This document shows, in pieces, positions 51,901 to 60,471 of a stretch of 64,000 nucleotides of DNA (positions within the stretch are counted from its first letter, which is position 1; the number at the start of each line of letters is the position of its first letter). The DNA is taken from positions 4,044,079 through 4,108,078 of the forward strand of contig OZ244833.1 of the NCBI GenBank assembly GCA_965220535.1. Direction: 5' to 3'. A model generated the notes under the pieces. It was not told the DNA's origin and ran no database searches. It saw nothing but the letters and a program-made list of their open reading frames with translations. The DNA comes from HK1 sp965220535. GTDB taxonomy: Bacteria > Pseudomonadota > Gammaproteobacteria > HK1. The translations under genes and the position numbers were made by a program.

Positions 51901-54243
51901 CCAATTCGAGGGTGTGAAGGTCAGATTATTTTGCGTACCCGCTCGATTTGTATCGGCGTCTACCGAGATCAGAGCGGCTGAAGAAGGAATAACGACAATT
52001 GTCAGAGGTGCACTTGGTGCAGTACTCCCTGCCAGTGCGATTGTAAAAGTACCGGGTTCGCCTTCGTTGATGCTCAGACTAGTCGGCGAGAGGATCAGAT
52101 CCGCGTCTTCGTCATCCGTGATGTCGACATTCACCGTTCTGTCTTGGATGACATAGCCGAAACCGGAGGCTGATATATCGATGGACCCTCGTTCATCGAT
52201 CGCGTCGGGATCATCTCTCGCCGATATTTCCACCGTCTGATTCGTATTCCAGCTGGAGGGCGTGAAGACGAGGATTTCGTTGTCGTTTATCCTTACGTCC
52301 GATGAGGAATTGCTGCCGACGGCAGCGCTGACATAGATATTTTCAGTCGGCCGGTGCGAGAGTCTGACGGTCAGGTTAGCGGTTTCGCCTTCGTCCACCT
52401 CCCGCGCCGAAGAGGAAGGGGATGTGATCAGTGTGAGATCGTCGTCGGCCACCGATACCGACACGCTGCCGGCGGCACTGGCGTAACCGCCATTCGCAGC
52501 GGTCAGATTGATCGTTGCCGTGTCCGGGAGCCTACCTGCGTCACTGGCGGCGGTGACGGTTATCGTTTGGGGATCGTTCCAGTCGGAGGTCGTGAAGGTC
52601 AGAGAGGTGTCATCGACTGTCACGTCGGTATTCGAGGGCTGAGGCACACTCACGGTCACACTCGCGCTCGGCTCGTTTGTCAGTCGTACCGTAAAGGTGT
52701 CTTCCGAGTCCGAATCCGAGCCCTCGATTAGCGACAGGTGCTTTTTGGAGATCGTCAAGCCGGCGGTATCGTTGTCGTTGACCGTTATCGCCACGCTGCC
52801 GGTGACGTCATCGTACCCGTTTTCACTGCCAGCTTCTTCAGCAGCTAGGCTAATCGTCGCCGTATCCTCGACCAAATCATTATCTTCATCGGCGGAAACG
52901 GTTACGCTTTGTGCTGTACTCCAGTTGTCGCTCGTAAAAGTCAGTGTGCTCTGATCGCCGGATGTAACGGGGTTGGTATCGAATGACACGTCGTCGTTGG
53001 ATGTTCCGCTTTGCGCCAACGTCACTGTCACATTGGCGGTCGGTGCTGTTGTCAATCTCACATCGAAGGTGCCGTTGCCATCTTCGTCGATCGACAGGCT
53101 TGTTGGGGCGACCAAGCCGGCGGCGTCGGTGTCGGCCACTGCTATCGCTACACTGCCGGTGACGCTAGCGTAGCCCCCGCCCGTAGCCGTCAGGCCGATC
53201 GTCGCCGTATCATCGGTGCTATCGCTGTCTTCGGCGGCGGTGACGGTTACCGTTTGAGGATCGTCCCAGTTGGAGGTCGTGAAGATCAGTGTGTTCTGAT
53301 CGTTGTTTTCGTCGGTATCGGTGTCGACAGTCACTTCCGTATTCGACGGTTGCGCCAACGTCACCGTCACACTGGCACTCGGCTCGGTTGCCAGCCTCAC
53401 CGTGAAGGTATCGCTACCCTCTTCAATAACCGCCAGAGACGTCACCGAAATGACGAAAGCGGCAGTTTTATCGTCATCCTTGACATCGATGCTGACGCTA
53501 GCATCGTACTGATCGTCGCCGGAAACACTCAGATCGATCGTCGCCTCGTCATCGACCGTATCCGTGTCGTCATCGGCTGAGACGATTACTACCTGCTCGA
53601 TATTCCAGTTTGAAGGGGTGAAAGACAGGCTAGCGGGGGTAATGTTGATATCCGAGTTGGATGGGCTTTCGTCCAAGTCGACCGTTACATTACCGGTCGG
53701 TACCCGGTTCAGTCTGACGGTGAAGGAGTTCTCGCCGTTTTCCCGGACATCCAGCGAAGATGCGGAGACGTAAAGTCCGTGGTCGTCGTCTTTGACGGTG
53801 ACCATCACGCTGCCTCTAACGCTAGCGTAATCCCCACCCGCAGCGGTCAGGTTGATCGTTGCCTTGTCCCCGATCCCGTCATCGTCAGCCGCGGCGGTGA
53901 CGGTTACCGTCTGGGTCGTGTCCCAATTGCCATCATCGCCCTCTGTGAATGTCAGTTCGTCAGGGGTGAAAGACACGTCATCATTGTCGCTAGCAGATGG
54001 CTGTTCCAAAGTCACCCTAACCTCTGCGCTCGGATCGGTTGCCAACTTCACCGTAAAAGTACCGCTCGTCCCTTCTCCAACCGTCAGGTCGGTTGGCGAG
54101 ATGGTGAGATCTGCTGTCGCCTGCGACTGCGCCGCCGCAGCATAAAACAAAAAAACAAGCGCACTTGCGCTTATCGGCAAGAACCCGATCAATCCTCGGA
54201 GCATCGAATACCTCTCGGCGAATATCGCATTGAGAGTTTTCAT
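48940..54243 (-). CDS. Giant secreted protein of 13 Calx-beta-like repeats (B)
   Basis: A 1767-residue protein; ATG 54243 has AGGAGA about ten bases upstream. A long signal peptide (LIGFLPISASALVFLFYAAA to AQSQA, about 42 residues) is followed by 13 repeats with the motif S-L-x-I-x-E-x-x-x-x-T-F-T-V-R-L and V-T-V-T-L-A-Q-P-S, each ending in an acidic D-x-D turn. The repeats differ clearly from those of protein A. The last about 230 residues are two cysteine-containing modules ending QVWTRSGDGVLVNNSA and LTRTGGGGALVNNSA that are closely similar to the end of protein A. It is probably a calcium-binding surface or matrix protein; the export route is not visible. It ends at a strong terminator. 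Confidence 0.9.
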   Translation of the reverse strand: MKTLNAIFAERYSMLRGLIGFLPISASALVFLFYAAAAQSQATADLTISPTDLTVGEGTSGTFTVKLATDPSAEVRVTLEQPSASDNDDVSFTPDELTFTEGDDGNWDTTQTVTVTAAADDDGIGDKATINLTAAGGDYASVRGSVMVTVKDDDHGLYVSASSLDVRENGENSFTVRLNRVPTGNVTVDLDESPSNSDINITPASLSFTPSNWNIEQVVIVSADDDTDTVDDEATIDLSVSGDDQYDASVSIDVKDDDKTAAFVISVTSLAVIEEGSDTFTVRLATEPSASVTVTLAQPSNTEVTVDTDTDENNDQNTLIFTTSNWDDPQTVTVTAAEDSDSTDDTATIGLTATGGGYASVTGSVAIAVADTDAAGLVAPTSLSIDEDGNGTFDVRLTTAPTANVTVTLAQSGTSNDDVSFDTNPVTSGDQSTLTFTSDNWSTAQSVTVSADEDNDLVEDTATISLAAEEAGSENGYDDVTGSVAITVNDNDTAGLTISKKHLSLIEGSDSDSEDTFTVRLTNEPSASVTVSVPQPSNTDVTVDDTSLTFTTSDWNDPQTITVTAASDAGRLPDTATINLTAANGGYASAAGSVSVSVADDDLTLITSPSSSAREVDEGETANLTVRLSHRPTENIYVSAAVGSNSSSDVRINDNEILVFTPSSWNTNQTVEISARDDPDAIDERGSIDISASGFGYVIQDRTVNVDITDDEDADLILSPTSLSINEGEPGTFTIALAGSTAPSAPLTIVVIPSSAALISVDADTNRAGTQNNLTFTPSNWQTPQTIEVSALSDEDEDNNSATISFSFDGANYEGTSETQMTVTITDSDTPNLILSTRSLAIDEGENNSELSIRLTSPPTGGNVTVTLDQASNDTNSDVTIDTNPDESGNQETLIFTTDNWRTPQSVTVAAAEDDDAANETAMIRVMASGGGYNIVSGDNVRVSVTVSDDETPGLTVSTSYLAINEEESGTFTVQLATEPSETVTVTLAQPSNTDVTVDTNTSTANNQNTIEFTTANWDDPQTVTVTAAEDADDDEDTATIVISAAGGEYANAERVNVSVTAGDNDDEMVLTSTKNLAVTEGAQATFTLRLTKEPGANDTVTVTLVQPSNDDVTVDTDTGTAGNQRELTFDADNWDEPQSVTVSAADDSDDQDETASIDITAEGGDYGDAGGRVAVAVTDDDKKGFTLSLSEISINEGQGTTLSVSLSSIPSGNVTVTLAQPLNTDITLDTDSDADGNQSTLTFSTDNWNTAQVVNISTIEDDDAIADTAIIVISATGGGYNDVERVEIPVSVSDGDTAEMTVSPSSLTIDEGQGDILTVSLSAPPAPPSEDVTITLTRSGSTDVIFTPATLTFTAANWNTAQTVGINAAHDEDEANDSATITVAASGGGYDDTSTTVNVTVPDDDAPGIAVNPKSLSIVEGQSGFFIVRLSKAPSADVTLTLAQPSNTNVTLDTDPGTAGNQNTLLFTSASWNTPRGVAVSVAEDDNTETETTNITISASGATEYASVSTRVPVEAAEGSNPGNPLTWDIQSTAPAIPPPSAQDASTVRVRCIENREECSVFFDCSAQDGSVYRGPTPPLTLSSWHTEALSIRDMMGHVGGDWSGRGRLTCSVRSQQDVSTQVWTRSGDGVLVNNSAILRSTERRNTQGNRSYHVDIESIPSPNDTANRSNIRIRCESDNDCTNVTFDCYEDDGRRHPGVLGTVQSKHTRHLQAPELADDIVEHRWNGMGFTCEVGSDAPFSVQILTRTGGGGALVNNSASSGTAQ

Positions 54244-55078
54244 TGGCCATCTTCTCCTGTTGGCAAGAAGGATCATCGCCCTCGCCGTGCGAGATACCCG
54301 AAAAGCGGGTGATCGAGGGTTTGAAGATCGATCGGATTTTTATGGACGGGTATCCGGTCTATTCGGCGAGCATCGAGCGGCAATCATGACCGCTTGGTGC
54401 TCGTCCAAGATCGGAACGGGCTGAATTTTGCACTTTCCACCGCATAGCGTCAACTATCCGCGGGGATTTCGGTGATGGCGAACTCCTCGGTCGGAGGTCG
54501 AATCGGCGCATTTCACAGGCAAGATCGACTATCGGCAGCGGTGTCGAGGGAGCGAAGATCGAGCGATCTCGTATTGAATGCCAAGCGTTTTTCGGGGAAT
54601 TCGATGGGATCGATGAATCGGCGCGGATTCTGCCGGGGTCGGGCGTCGGCATCGGGAGGCGAGGATATCGGGCAGGCGATTTCGATGGCAAGTCCTTGAC
54701 GCCGAGGGATGTCAGGAGATGTCGGCTTGCCCTTTGCAAGGCAGCGAGGCCCGAGGAAAGCGAAAACAGGGCGCTTGAAAGGGTTCGAAGCGAAGTCGCT
54801 TGGAGAGACCATGAAGCCTTCGTGCCCGTGGCGCGAAGAGCGAGAAGGCCGAGGGTTCGTCGAAGCCGATATCGGCCGAGGAGTCGGCGAGGCGATGCGG
54901 CATCGGATTCGAACGAGGCCGATTCCATTTGCCGGAATCGCCGGAATCGTTCGACGCAAGCCTGCGGGGATTGGCGAACACAATCCACGCCCGGCTCACG
55001 CTCGACGAGAGGCGAAGCGCCCGAAATCTCCGGCCGCTTCGCGATTCGCCAAGGAAGATCGCTGCGAGAAAAAGGATT
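54244..55078. other. Gene-free stretch upstream of giant gene B
   Basis: Open frames on both strands here lack recognisable content and ribosome binding sites; codon pattern looks random. It holds the promoter of giant gene B and the 3' side of the tRNA-Asn gene. Confidence 0.4.
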
Positions 55079-55154
55079 TGGCTCCCCGGGACGGGCTCGA
55101 ACCGCCGACCTAGTGATTAACAGTCACCCGCTCTACCGACTGAGCTACCGGGGA
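55079..55154 (-). tRNA. tRNA-Asn (GTT)
   Basis: On the minus strand the sequence folds as a normal tRNA: acceptor TCCCCGG pairing with CCGGGGA, a D arm GCTC/GAGC, anticodon loop with GTT (ACTGTTAATC), and T arm GGCGG TTCGAGC CCGTC. Discriminator G and an encoded CCA end at 55079. Confidence 0.96.
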
Positions 55155-55298
55155 ATGGTGGTGAACCTGCGAACGACGCGAATGATACGCGTTCGGCTCT
55201 TCGGAATCAATAGGGCAATCCCGGTTCCCGGCGGCATTCTCTCGGCGTGCATGATTCATGGCTTAATTCATGGCTTACCGACAAAAGGAACGCGGTCG

Positions 55299-55581
55299 AT
55301 GAGCAAGATCATCGCTTTCGTCGTCGGGCTTTCGTGTTCGGTTGCCGGGTTGGCTTGTGATACCGAAGAAGAACACAAGACGCATTGTTTCGTTTCGAGT
55401 TCTATTCGAATCTTTTCGAGCGATGCGATGAATTGACCGTCGACGACCCGACCGATACCCCCCGACACCGATGTTATGAACTACTACGAACGCCGGGGAA
55501 TACGAAGGATGTACCCGATATCATGATATTTGGCTCATCTACGAAGGCCGCTTTTATTCGAGTGACGATTTTTCGGAATGA
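55299..55581 (+). pseudogene. Frameshifted copy of the small cysteine-protein gene
   Basis: ATG 55299 starts a clear signal peptide (IIAFVVGLSCSVAGLAC). After about 29 codons the matching sequence moves one frame over: CFRFEFYSNLFERCDEL and HRCYELL. Then it moves again: WLIYEGRFYSSDDFSE to the stop at 55579-55581. In order these match LYTDLYRQCERL, RCYE and W-x-I-x-E-G-R-F-Y-S of the protein at 4698-4970. Two frameshifts make it a pseudogene, but it shows that the family has a real secretion signal. Confidence 0.65.
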
Positions 55582-55605
55582 CCGAGCGAGCCCGACGAAG
55601 AAGAT

Positions 55606-55908
55606 ATGACAGCCCCGAGACGAAATCTGACTCGGCTGGCTGGTGCCCCGGGCTTGTTTTCGACGTGCGTGACCGCGGTCGACTCGATCAGCCCGACCAT
55701 GCGTTTGATGCTCGGGGGTTTTCACTCCGGCACCGCGGAGGCGGATTCCGACGATGTGCTCGGAGCGCAACGAGGCTCGCGAACGCGAGCAAAGCGAAGC
55801 GGTGGATCGCATCGAATCCATCATGAACGACGAACGGAGGGACGGATCATGAGAGTTGGAAACGTCACGAACGACGTGGAGTTGCTGAAAGTAGGGATAA
55901 ATAAGTAA
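55606..55908 (+). CDS. Hypothetical protein (100 aa), doubtful
   Basis: ATG 55606 after GAAGAAG. The N-terminal half (PGLFSTCVTAVDSISPTMRL) looks plausible; the second half is basic and low in complexity. An alternative reading in another frame, MCSERNEAREREQSEAVDRI from about 55755, is also possible. I recognise neither. Confidence 0.2.
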   Translation: MTAPRRNLTRLAGAPGLFSTCVTAVDSISPTMRLMLGGFHSGTAEADSDDVLGAQRGSRTRAKRSGGSHRIHHERRTEGRIMRVGNVTNDVELLKVGINK

Positions 55909-55999
55909 CAACCGAACCGAGCGGTCGGCTCTCGCGGCTCATCCGCTTTTTTTCGTGGCAAGATGAGCGGAGGATTGGGATCGCAAAGGGGAGATCACC

Positions 56000-56281
56000 A
56001 TGAGACCGACGCTGGAAGAGCTGGCGTACAAGCAGGAAAAAGATAACGCGGCGAATGACAGGTTAGCCATCTACATCATCACGGGGTACTGCGTACTCGC
56101 TGCAATTGTCGGCGTGCTCTTCTTCTACGAAGGGAAGCCATTCGATTCCGACGGATACGCGCTTTTGTACCTACCAGGAGGAGTAATCGTGACTTGCGCG
56201 TGGGGGCTGGCCATGCTCCACCAATCGATCGATATGCGCCTTCGCGACAGAGATATGATCGCGAAAGTGTCCGTGTGGTAG
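56000..56281 (+). CDS. Small membrane protein, two helices (93 aa)
   Basis: ATG 56000 follows GGGGAGATCACC. After a charged N-terminus (LEELAYKQEKDNAAN) come two hydrophobic segments: IYIITGYCVLAAIVGVLFFY and LYLPGGVIVTCAWGLAML, with a short charged tail. Not recognised. It is followed by a second tiny membrane protein and then a strong terminator. Confidence 0.6.
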   Translation: MRPTLEELAYKQEKDNAANDRLAIYIITGYCVLAAIVGVLFFYEGKPFDSDGYALLYLPGGVIVTCAWGLAMLHQSIDMRLRDRDMIAKVSVW

Positions 56282-56327
56282 CATCGATTGAGTTCGCTTA
56301 TTGCGAAACAACAAGGAGGGGAGTCCG

Positions 56328-56486
56328 ATGTTTGGATTTTTACTCATCATGTCGATGCCGCTAGTGATCATCGCATTCGCTGTTTGGCGAGAGATTCGTC
56401 CCGATAGCCTCACTACCGCGAAGAAAGAGATGGAAGAGGAGGAGAAAAAGAGGGAGTCCGCTTTGGAGGAGACTCGTCTCTCATAA
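56328..56486 (+). CDS. Small single-pass membrane protein (52 aa)
   Basis: ATG 56328 with AAGGAGGGGAG ending eight bases upstream. One hydrophobic helix (FGFLLIMSMPLVIIAFAVW) and a highly charged coiled-coil-like tail (KEMEEEEKKRESALEETR). Encoded right before a terminator, so it is the last gene of the unit with 56000-56281. Confidence 0.6.
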   Translation: MFGFLLIMSMPLVIIAFAVWREIRPDSLTTAKKEMEEEEKKRESALEETRLS

Positions 56487-56510
56487 CCACCGCCCCTCTC
56501 TCGCCGATCC

Positions 56511-56548
56511 GAAGCCCCGCCGGCACACGCTCGCGGGGCTTCTTTTTT
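56511..56548 (+). terminator. Rho-independent terminator
   Basis: GAAGCCCCG at 56511-56519 pairs with CGGGGCTTC at 56534-56542, directly followed by TTTTTT at 56543-56548. Terminates the small membrane-protein unit before uvrB. Confidence 0.93.
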
Positions 56549-56726
56549 GGCGAATGGGTGGTAGGATAGCGCACGAGGGCGTATGATCCCGCGCCCCGTT
56601 ATTGAGGGTTATTTACGTGGCTATCAATCGCAATCCCGTAATGCCGCGAAGTGTCAAGTGGAGCCTCGCCGCGATTTGATGCGATCCAAGTGGAAGGACT
56701 CGGGTTGAGCCGATCAGTTGAATACG

Positions 56727-57047
56727 ATGAGACGACATCGCCGAGCGACCGACTCCGCTTATCGAGATCGCACGAACGCCGCGAATCGGGCTTGGAAGAA
56801 AGCAAGGATGGCTGAGCCCGATTTCCGAGCCCGGACCAATGCGCAAAAACGAAAACGCGAGCGTGAACGGATGGGCGACCTAGAATATCGGGCTCGTATC
56901 AATGCTAGAAGCGTGAGCATCGCGATCGCCCTTGGCGTACGCCCCCGTCAGGGCAATCACCAAGCAAGAGAGCGCTTTCGATCCGCCGGTCTTCGATTCA
57001 TCCGGATAACCCGCCCGCAAATCTCTCCATTCGAATCTCGGCCATGA
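56727..57047 (+). CDS. Arg-rich hypothetical protein upstream of uvrB (106 aa)
   Basis: The first half has a repeated pattern (YRDRTNAANRAWKK, FRARTNAQKRKRER, YRARINAR), a spaced R-A-R-x-N-A motif like the basic linker found before some HNH nuclease or zinc-finger domains. The second half is not convincing. Its stop overlaps the uvrB ATG (ATGA). It could be a remnant whose frame happens to reach uvrB. No clear ribosome binding site. Confidence 0.3.
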   Translation: MRRHRRATDSAYRDRTNAANRAWKKARMAEPDFRARTNAQKRKRERERMGDLEYRARINARSVSIAIALGVRPRQGNHQARERFRSAGLRFIRITRPQISPFESRP

Positions 57048-59077
57048 AAGAGCGTTTCCTGCAAGTCGTTTCCGATTTCAACGCCGCCGGCGATCAGCCG
57101 CTCGCGATCAGTCGGCTTTCCGAGGGGATATCCGACGGGCTTTCCCATCAAACCCTGCTGGGGGTGACCGGATCCGGCAAGACCTTCACGGTGGCCAAGG
57201 TCATCGAGGAATCCAAGCGTCCGGCGATGATCCTGGCCCCGAACAAGACTCTGGCGGCGCAGCTCTACGCCGAGATGCGGGAGTTTTTCCCGCACAACTC
57301 GGTCGAGTATTTCGTTTCCTATTACGACTATTACCAGCCGGAAGCCTACGTTCCCTCGACCGATACCTATATCGAGAAGGATTCGTCGATCAACGATCAT
57401 ATCGAGCAGATGCGCTTGTCCGCGACCAAGGCGCTGCTCGAATACAAGGATTGCGTGATCGTGGCCACGGTCTCGGCGATCTACGGTCTCGGCGATCCCG
57501 TTTCCTACCACTCGATGGTGATGCATCTGGTGCGCGGGGAGCGGGTCGATCAGCGATTCATCCTGCGGCGCTTGGCGGAGATGCAATACACCCGCAACGA
57601 AACCGACCTTTATCGTGGCACCTATCGGGTGCGGGGCGAGGTGATCGATATCTATCCGGCGGAGTCCGAGCGCGACGCGGTGCGCATCGAACTCTTCGAT
57701 GACGAGATCGAGCAGCTCAGTCAGTTCGATCCCCTCACCGGCGAGGTGCTGCTGCGGGTGCCGCGCCTGACGATCTACCCGAAGAGCCATTACGTCACTT
57801 CGCGGGATCGGGTGGTCGATGCCGTCGAGAAGATCGAGGAGGAACTGGCCAAGCATTTGATCTCGCTGCGCCGGGAAAGCAAGTTGGTCGAGGCCCAAAG
57901 GCTGGAACAACGAACGCGCTTCGATATCGAGATGATGAGCGAGATCGGCCACTGCAAAGGGATCGAGAACTACTCGCGCTATCTTTCGGGAAGGGAGCCG
58001 GGCGAGCCGCCGCCGACGCTTTTCGATTACCTGCCCCCCGAATCGCTCCTCTTCATCGACGAGAGCCATGTCACCGTCCCTCAGTTGGGGGCGATGTACC
58101 GCGGGGATCGTTCGCGCAAGGAAACCCTGGTCGAATACGGTTTTCGTCTGCCCTCGGCGCTCGATAATCGCCCTTTGCGCTTCGAGGAGTTCGAACGCCT
58201 CGCCCCGCAGACGATCTTCGTTTCCGCCACCCCCGGCCCTTACGAGCGAGATCATGCGCAGGAGATCGTCGAGCAGGTCGTGCGGCCGACGGGCTTGGTC
58301 GACCCGCGAGTCGATATTCGTCCCGCTTCCTCGCAGGTCGACGATCTTCTTTCCGAGATCCGCCTGCGCAGCGAAGCCGGGGAGCGGGTGCTGGTTACTA
58401 CCTTGACCAAACGCATGGCCGAGGACCTGACCGACTACCTCTCGGAGCACGGCGTTCGCGTGCGCTATTTGCATTCGGATATCGATACCGTCGAGCGCGT
58501 CGAGATCATCCGCGACCTGCGCCTCGGGGAATTCGACGTATTGGTCGGCATCAATCTGCTGCGCGAGGGCCTCGATATGCCCGAGGTCTCGTTGGTGGCG
58601 GTGCTCGACGCCGACAAGGAGGGTTTTTTACGTTCGGATCGATCCCTGATCCAGACCATCGGAAGGGCGGCGCGCAATATCAACGGCGGCGCCATTTTGT
58701 ATGCGGATTCGATTACCGGCTCGATGCAACGGGCCATCGACGAGACCAACCGGCGCCGCAAGCGACAGATGGAGTTCAACGAAGAGCACGGCATCGTTCC
58801 TCGCGGCATCAGCAAGGGAGTCAGCGATATCTTGGAGGTGGCATCGGTTCCCGTCCGCGGCGGCGCCCATACGAAGCGCGGCTACGACAAAGTGGCGGAA
58901 GCGATATCCGACTATGCCTCCTTGTCGCCCGCGGCCCTCGCGACCCGGCTGCGCAAGATGGAGCAGCGGATGTACAAGCATGCGGCCAACCTCGAATTCG
59001 AAGAGGCGGCGCGGATGCGGGATGAATTGCAGGTACTGAAGGATCGCGGGCTGGCCACCGCCGCCGGCGGTCATTGA
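57044..59077 (+). CDS. uvrB: Excinuclease ABC subunit B
   Basis: A 677-residue UvrB, full length. LLGVTGSGKTFTVAKV (Walker A, near residue 40), the beta-hairpin region YDYYQPEAYVPSTDTYIEKD, the LLFIDESHVTVPQLGAMYRG motif, TIFVSATPGPYE, VGINLLREGLDMPEV and QTIGRAARN (helicase motifs V/VI), and the C-terminal UVR domain that contacts UvrC (FEEAARMRDELQVLKD). It damage-checks DNA with UvrA and loads UvrC in nucleotide excision repair. It stands alone, followed by a hairpin terminator and tRNA-Val. Confidence 0.98.
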   Translation: MKERFLQVVSDFNAAGDQPLAISRLSEGISDGLSHQTLLGVTGSGKTFTVAKVIEESKRPAMILAPNKTLAAQLYAEMREFFPHNSVEYFVSYYDYYQPEAYVPSTDTYIEKDSSINDHIEQMRLSATKALLEYKDCVIVATVSAIYGLGDPVSYHSMVMHLVRGERVDQRFILRRLAEMQYTRNETDLYRGTYRVRGEVIDIYPAESERDAVRIELFDDEIEQLSQFDPLTGEVLLRVPRLTIYPKSHYVTSRDRVVDAVEKIEEELAKHLISLRRESKLVEAQRLEQRTRFDIEMMSEIGHCKGIENYSRYLSGREPGEPPPTLFDYLPPESLLFIDESHVTVPQLGAMYRGDRSRKETLVEYGFRLPSALDNRPLRFEEFERLAPQTIFVSATPGPYERDHAQEIVEQVVRPTGLVDPRVDIRPASSQVDDLLSEIRLRSEAGERVLVTTLTKRMAEDLTDYLSEHGVRVRYLHSDIDTVERVEIIRDLRLGEFDVLVGINLLREGLDMPEVSLVAVLDADKEGFLRSDRSLIQTIGRAARNINGGAILYADSITGSMQRAIDETNRRRKRQMEFNEEHGIVPRGISKGVSDILEVASVPVRGGAHTKRGYDKVAEAISDYASLSPAALATRLRKMEQRMYKHAANLEFEEAARMRDELQVLKDRGLATAAGGH

Positions 59078-59168
59078 GTCTTGTTGCGCTTCGTTGCACC
59101 TCGTTTCGCTGCACCTTCAGTGCACCTCAGTGCAACTCATCGCACCGTCGAAGGCGAGGATCGATCGA

Positions 59169-59207
59169 AAAAGACCGCTTTTTTCTTTGCCTGCCGCGCG
59201 GTCTTTT
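59169..59207 (+). terminator. Terminator-like hairpin after uvrB
   Basis: AAAAGACCGC at 59169-59178 and GCGGTCTTTT at 59198-59207 form a 10-bp stem whose 3' arm ends in four T. It lies about 90 bases after the uvrB stop. Confidence 0.65.
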
Positions 59208-59366
59208 CGCCCCGGTTTTTCTGGGTCGATCGGTGTTTCACCGACACCTCCCGTTGCGATCCGAGCGATTTTCGGTGGATTTTCGGTAGGTTTTCGGTCG
59301 GATTTCGGCAATTTCATATTGCGATGACGCGAAAAACCGTTATCATTCGCGCAAAGTTTCGAAAGA

Positions 59367-59441
59367 AGGCGCGTAGCTCAGTGGTAGAGCACCACGTTGA
59401 CATCGTGGGGGTCGGTGGTTCAATCCCACTCGCGCCTACCA
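59367..59441 (+). tRNA. tRNA-Val (GAC)
   Basis: Acceptor AGGCGCG pairs with CGCGCCT; D arm GCTC/GAGC; anticodon stem CCACG/CGTGG with loop TTGACAT carrying GAC; T arm GGTGG TTCAATC CCACT; discriminator A and an encoded CCA ending at 59441. Confidence 0.96.
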
Positions 59442-59689
59442 GTTTTTCGATTGACGTCCGATAGTCTCTTCGCCGCGGATCGCCGCCTTGTTGTCAAGAG
59501 GATATCGGGGCATTTCGCTTTTACGCCCCGATTTTTTCCAGAAGGCAGGCTTCGCTGGTGTATCATTGTCGGCCGTCGTGCCAAGGTGCCTTGGGGTTCT
59601 TGGTGGTGTTCTTGGCATCGATCACGAGCGAAGGTGAGCAGAAGGGGGCTTTATAAAGCCCTTTCATCTTCTCGCCTTCGAGTGTCTTC

Positions 59690-60229
59690 ATCGGTAATTG
59701 GGAGAAGTCCGAGATCGCAGCGGAAAAACGGAATCGGGTCAACGCCGATATCGAAGCCGAAACAATTCGGCTGATCGGTGATGCGGGGGATCAACGAGGG
59801 ATCGTTTCTCGTGACGAAGCCCTGAAATTCGCCGAAGACGAAGGGCTTGACCTTGTCGAGATCGCGCCTCATGCCGAGCCGCCGGTCTGCCGGTTGATGA
59901 ACTTCGGAAAGTTCCTCTTCCAGCAGAACAAGCGGCGAGCAGCCGCCAAGAAAAAACAGGCGCAGGCGCAAATCAAGGAAGTCAAGTTTCGTCCGGGAAC
60001 GGAGGAAGCGGATTACCAGACCAAACTCCGCAACCTCAAGCGTTTCTTGACCAACGGAGACAAGGTGAAGGTGACCTTGTGGTTCCGGGGTCGTGAAATT
60101 CGTCATCAAGATATCGGCTCTCGAATCTTGAAACGAGTGGAAATCGATCTCGACGATCTCGCGAAAGTGGAGCAGTACCCGAAAATGGAAGGCCGGCGCA
60201 TGTCGATGGTATTGTCTCCGCGCAAGTGA
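59690..60229 (+). CDS. infC: Translation initiation factor IF-3
   Basis: IF-3 prevents premature 70S assembly and checks start codons. The frame is clear from about 59702 to 60229: RNRVNADIEAETIRLIG, LDLVEIAPHAEPPVCRLMNF, IKEVKFRPGTEEADYQTKL, VKVTLWFRGREI and KMEGRRMSMVLSPRK, covering both domains (about 180 residues). Upstream there is no ATG, GTG or TTG in frame before the TAA at 59654; only ATC codons (59690, 59666) fit. IF-3 is known for rare AUU/AUC-type starts that let it autoregulate, so I place the start at ATC 59690, with 59666 possible. thrS, often upstream, is absent. rpmI and rplT follow. Confidence 0.9.
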   Translation: MGNWEKSEIAAEKRNRVNADIEAETIRLIGDAGDQRGIVSRDEALKFAEDEGLDLVEIAPHAEPPVCRLMNFGKFLFQQNKRRAAAKKKQAQAQIKEVKFRPGTEEADYQTKLRNLKRFLTNGDKVKVTLWFRGREIRHQDIGSRILKRVEIDLDDLAKVEQYPKMEGRRMSMVLSPRK

Positions 60230-60236
60230 TTGCGGA

Positions 60237-60286
60237 GCGATCGATCGAGCAAGTGATCGCAGGGCGATCGATCAAGCAAGCGATCG
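60237..60286 (+). repeat. Two 23-bp direct repeats between infC and rpmI
   Basis: GCGATCGATC-type units at 60237-60259 and 60264-60286 are identical except for two positions, with a 27-bp period. The units are themselves partly palindromic (GCGATCG). They lie just after infC. Confidence 0.6.
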
Positions 60287-60471
60287 TGCGTCTCCTCTCG
60301 GCGAAGCGCCTTCGCAAGAGAGGGCCTTTGCAGGATTCGCAAGAGAGGCAAGAGAAGAGAGTCTTCTCGGAGTTTCGGGTGCGTCGGAAACGATCTCGCA
60401 GCGGTATTTGAACGAGTATTCGAACGGGTATTCGAACGATCTAAGGGACATCGACGAAGGAAGAGTCCATC

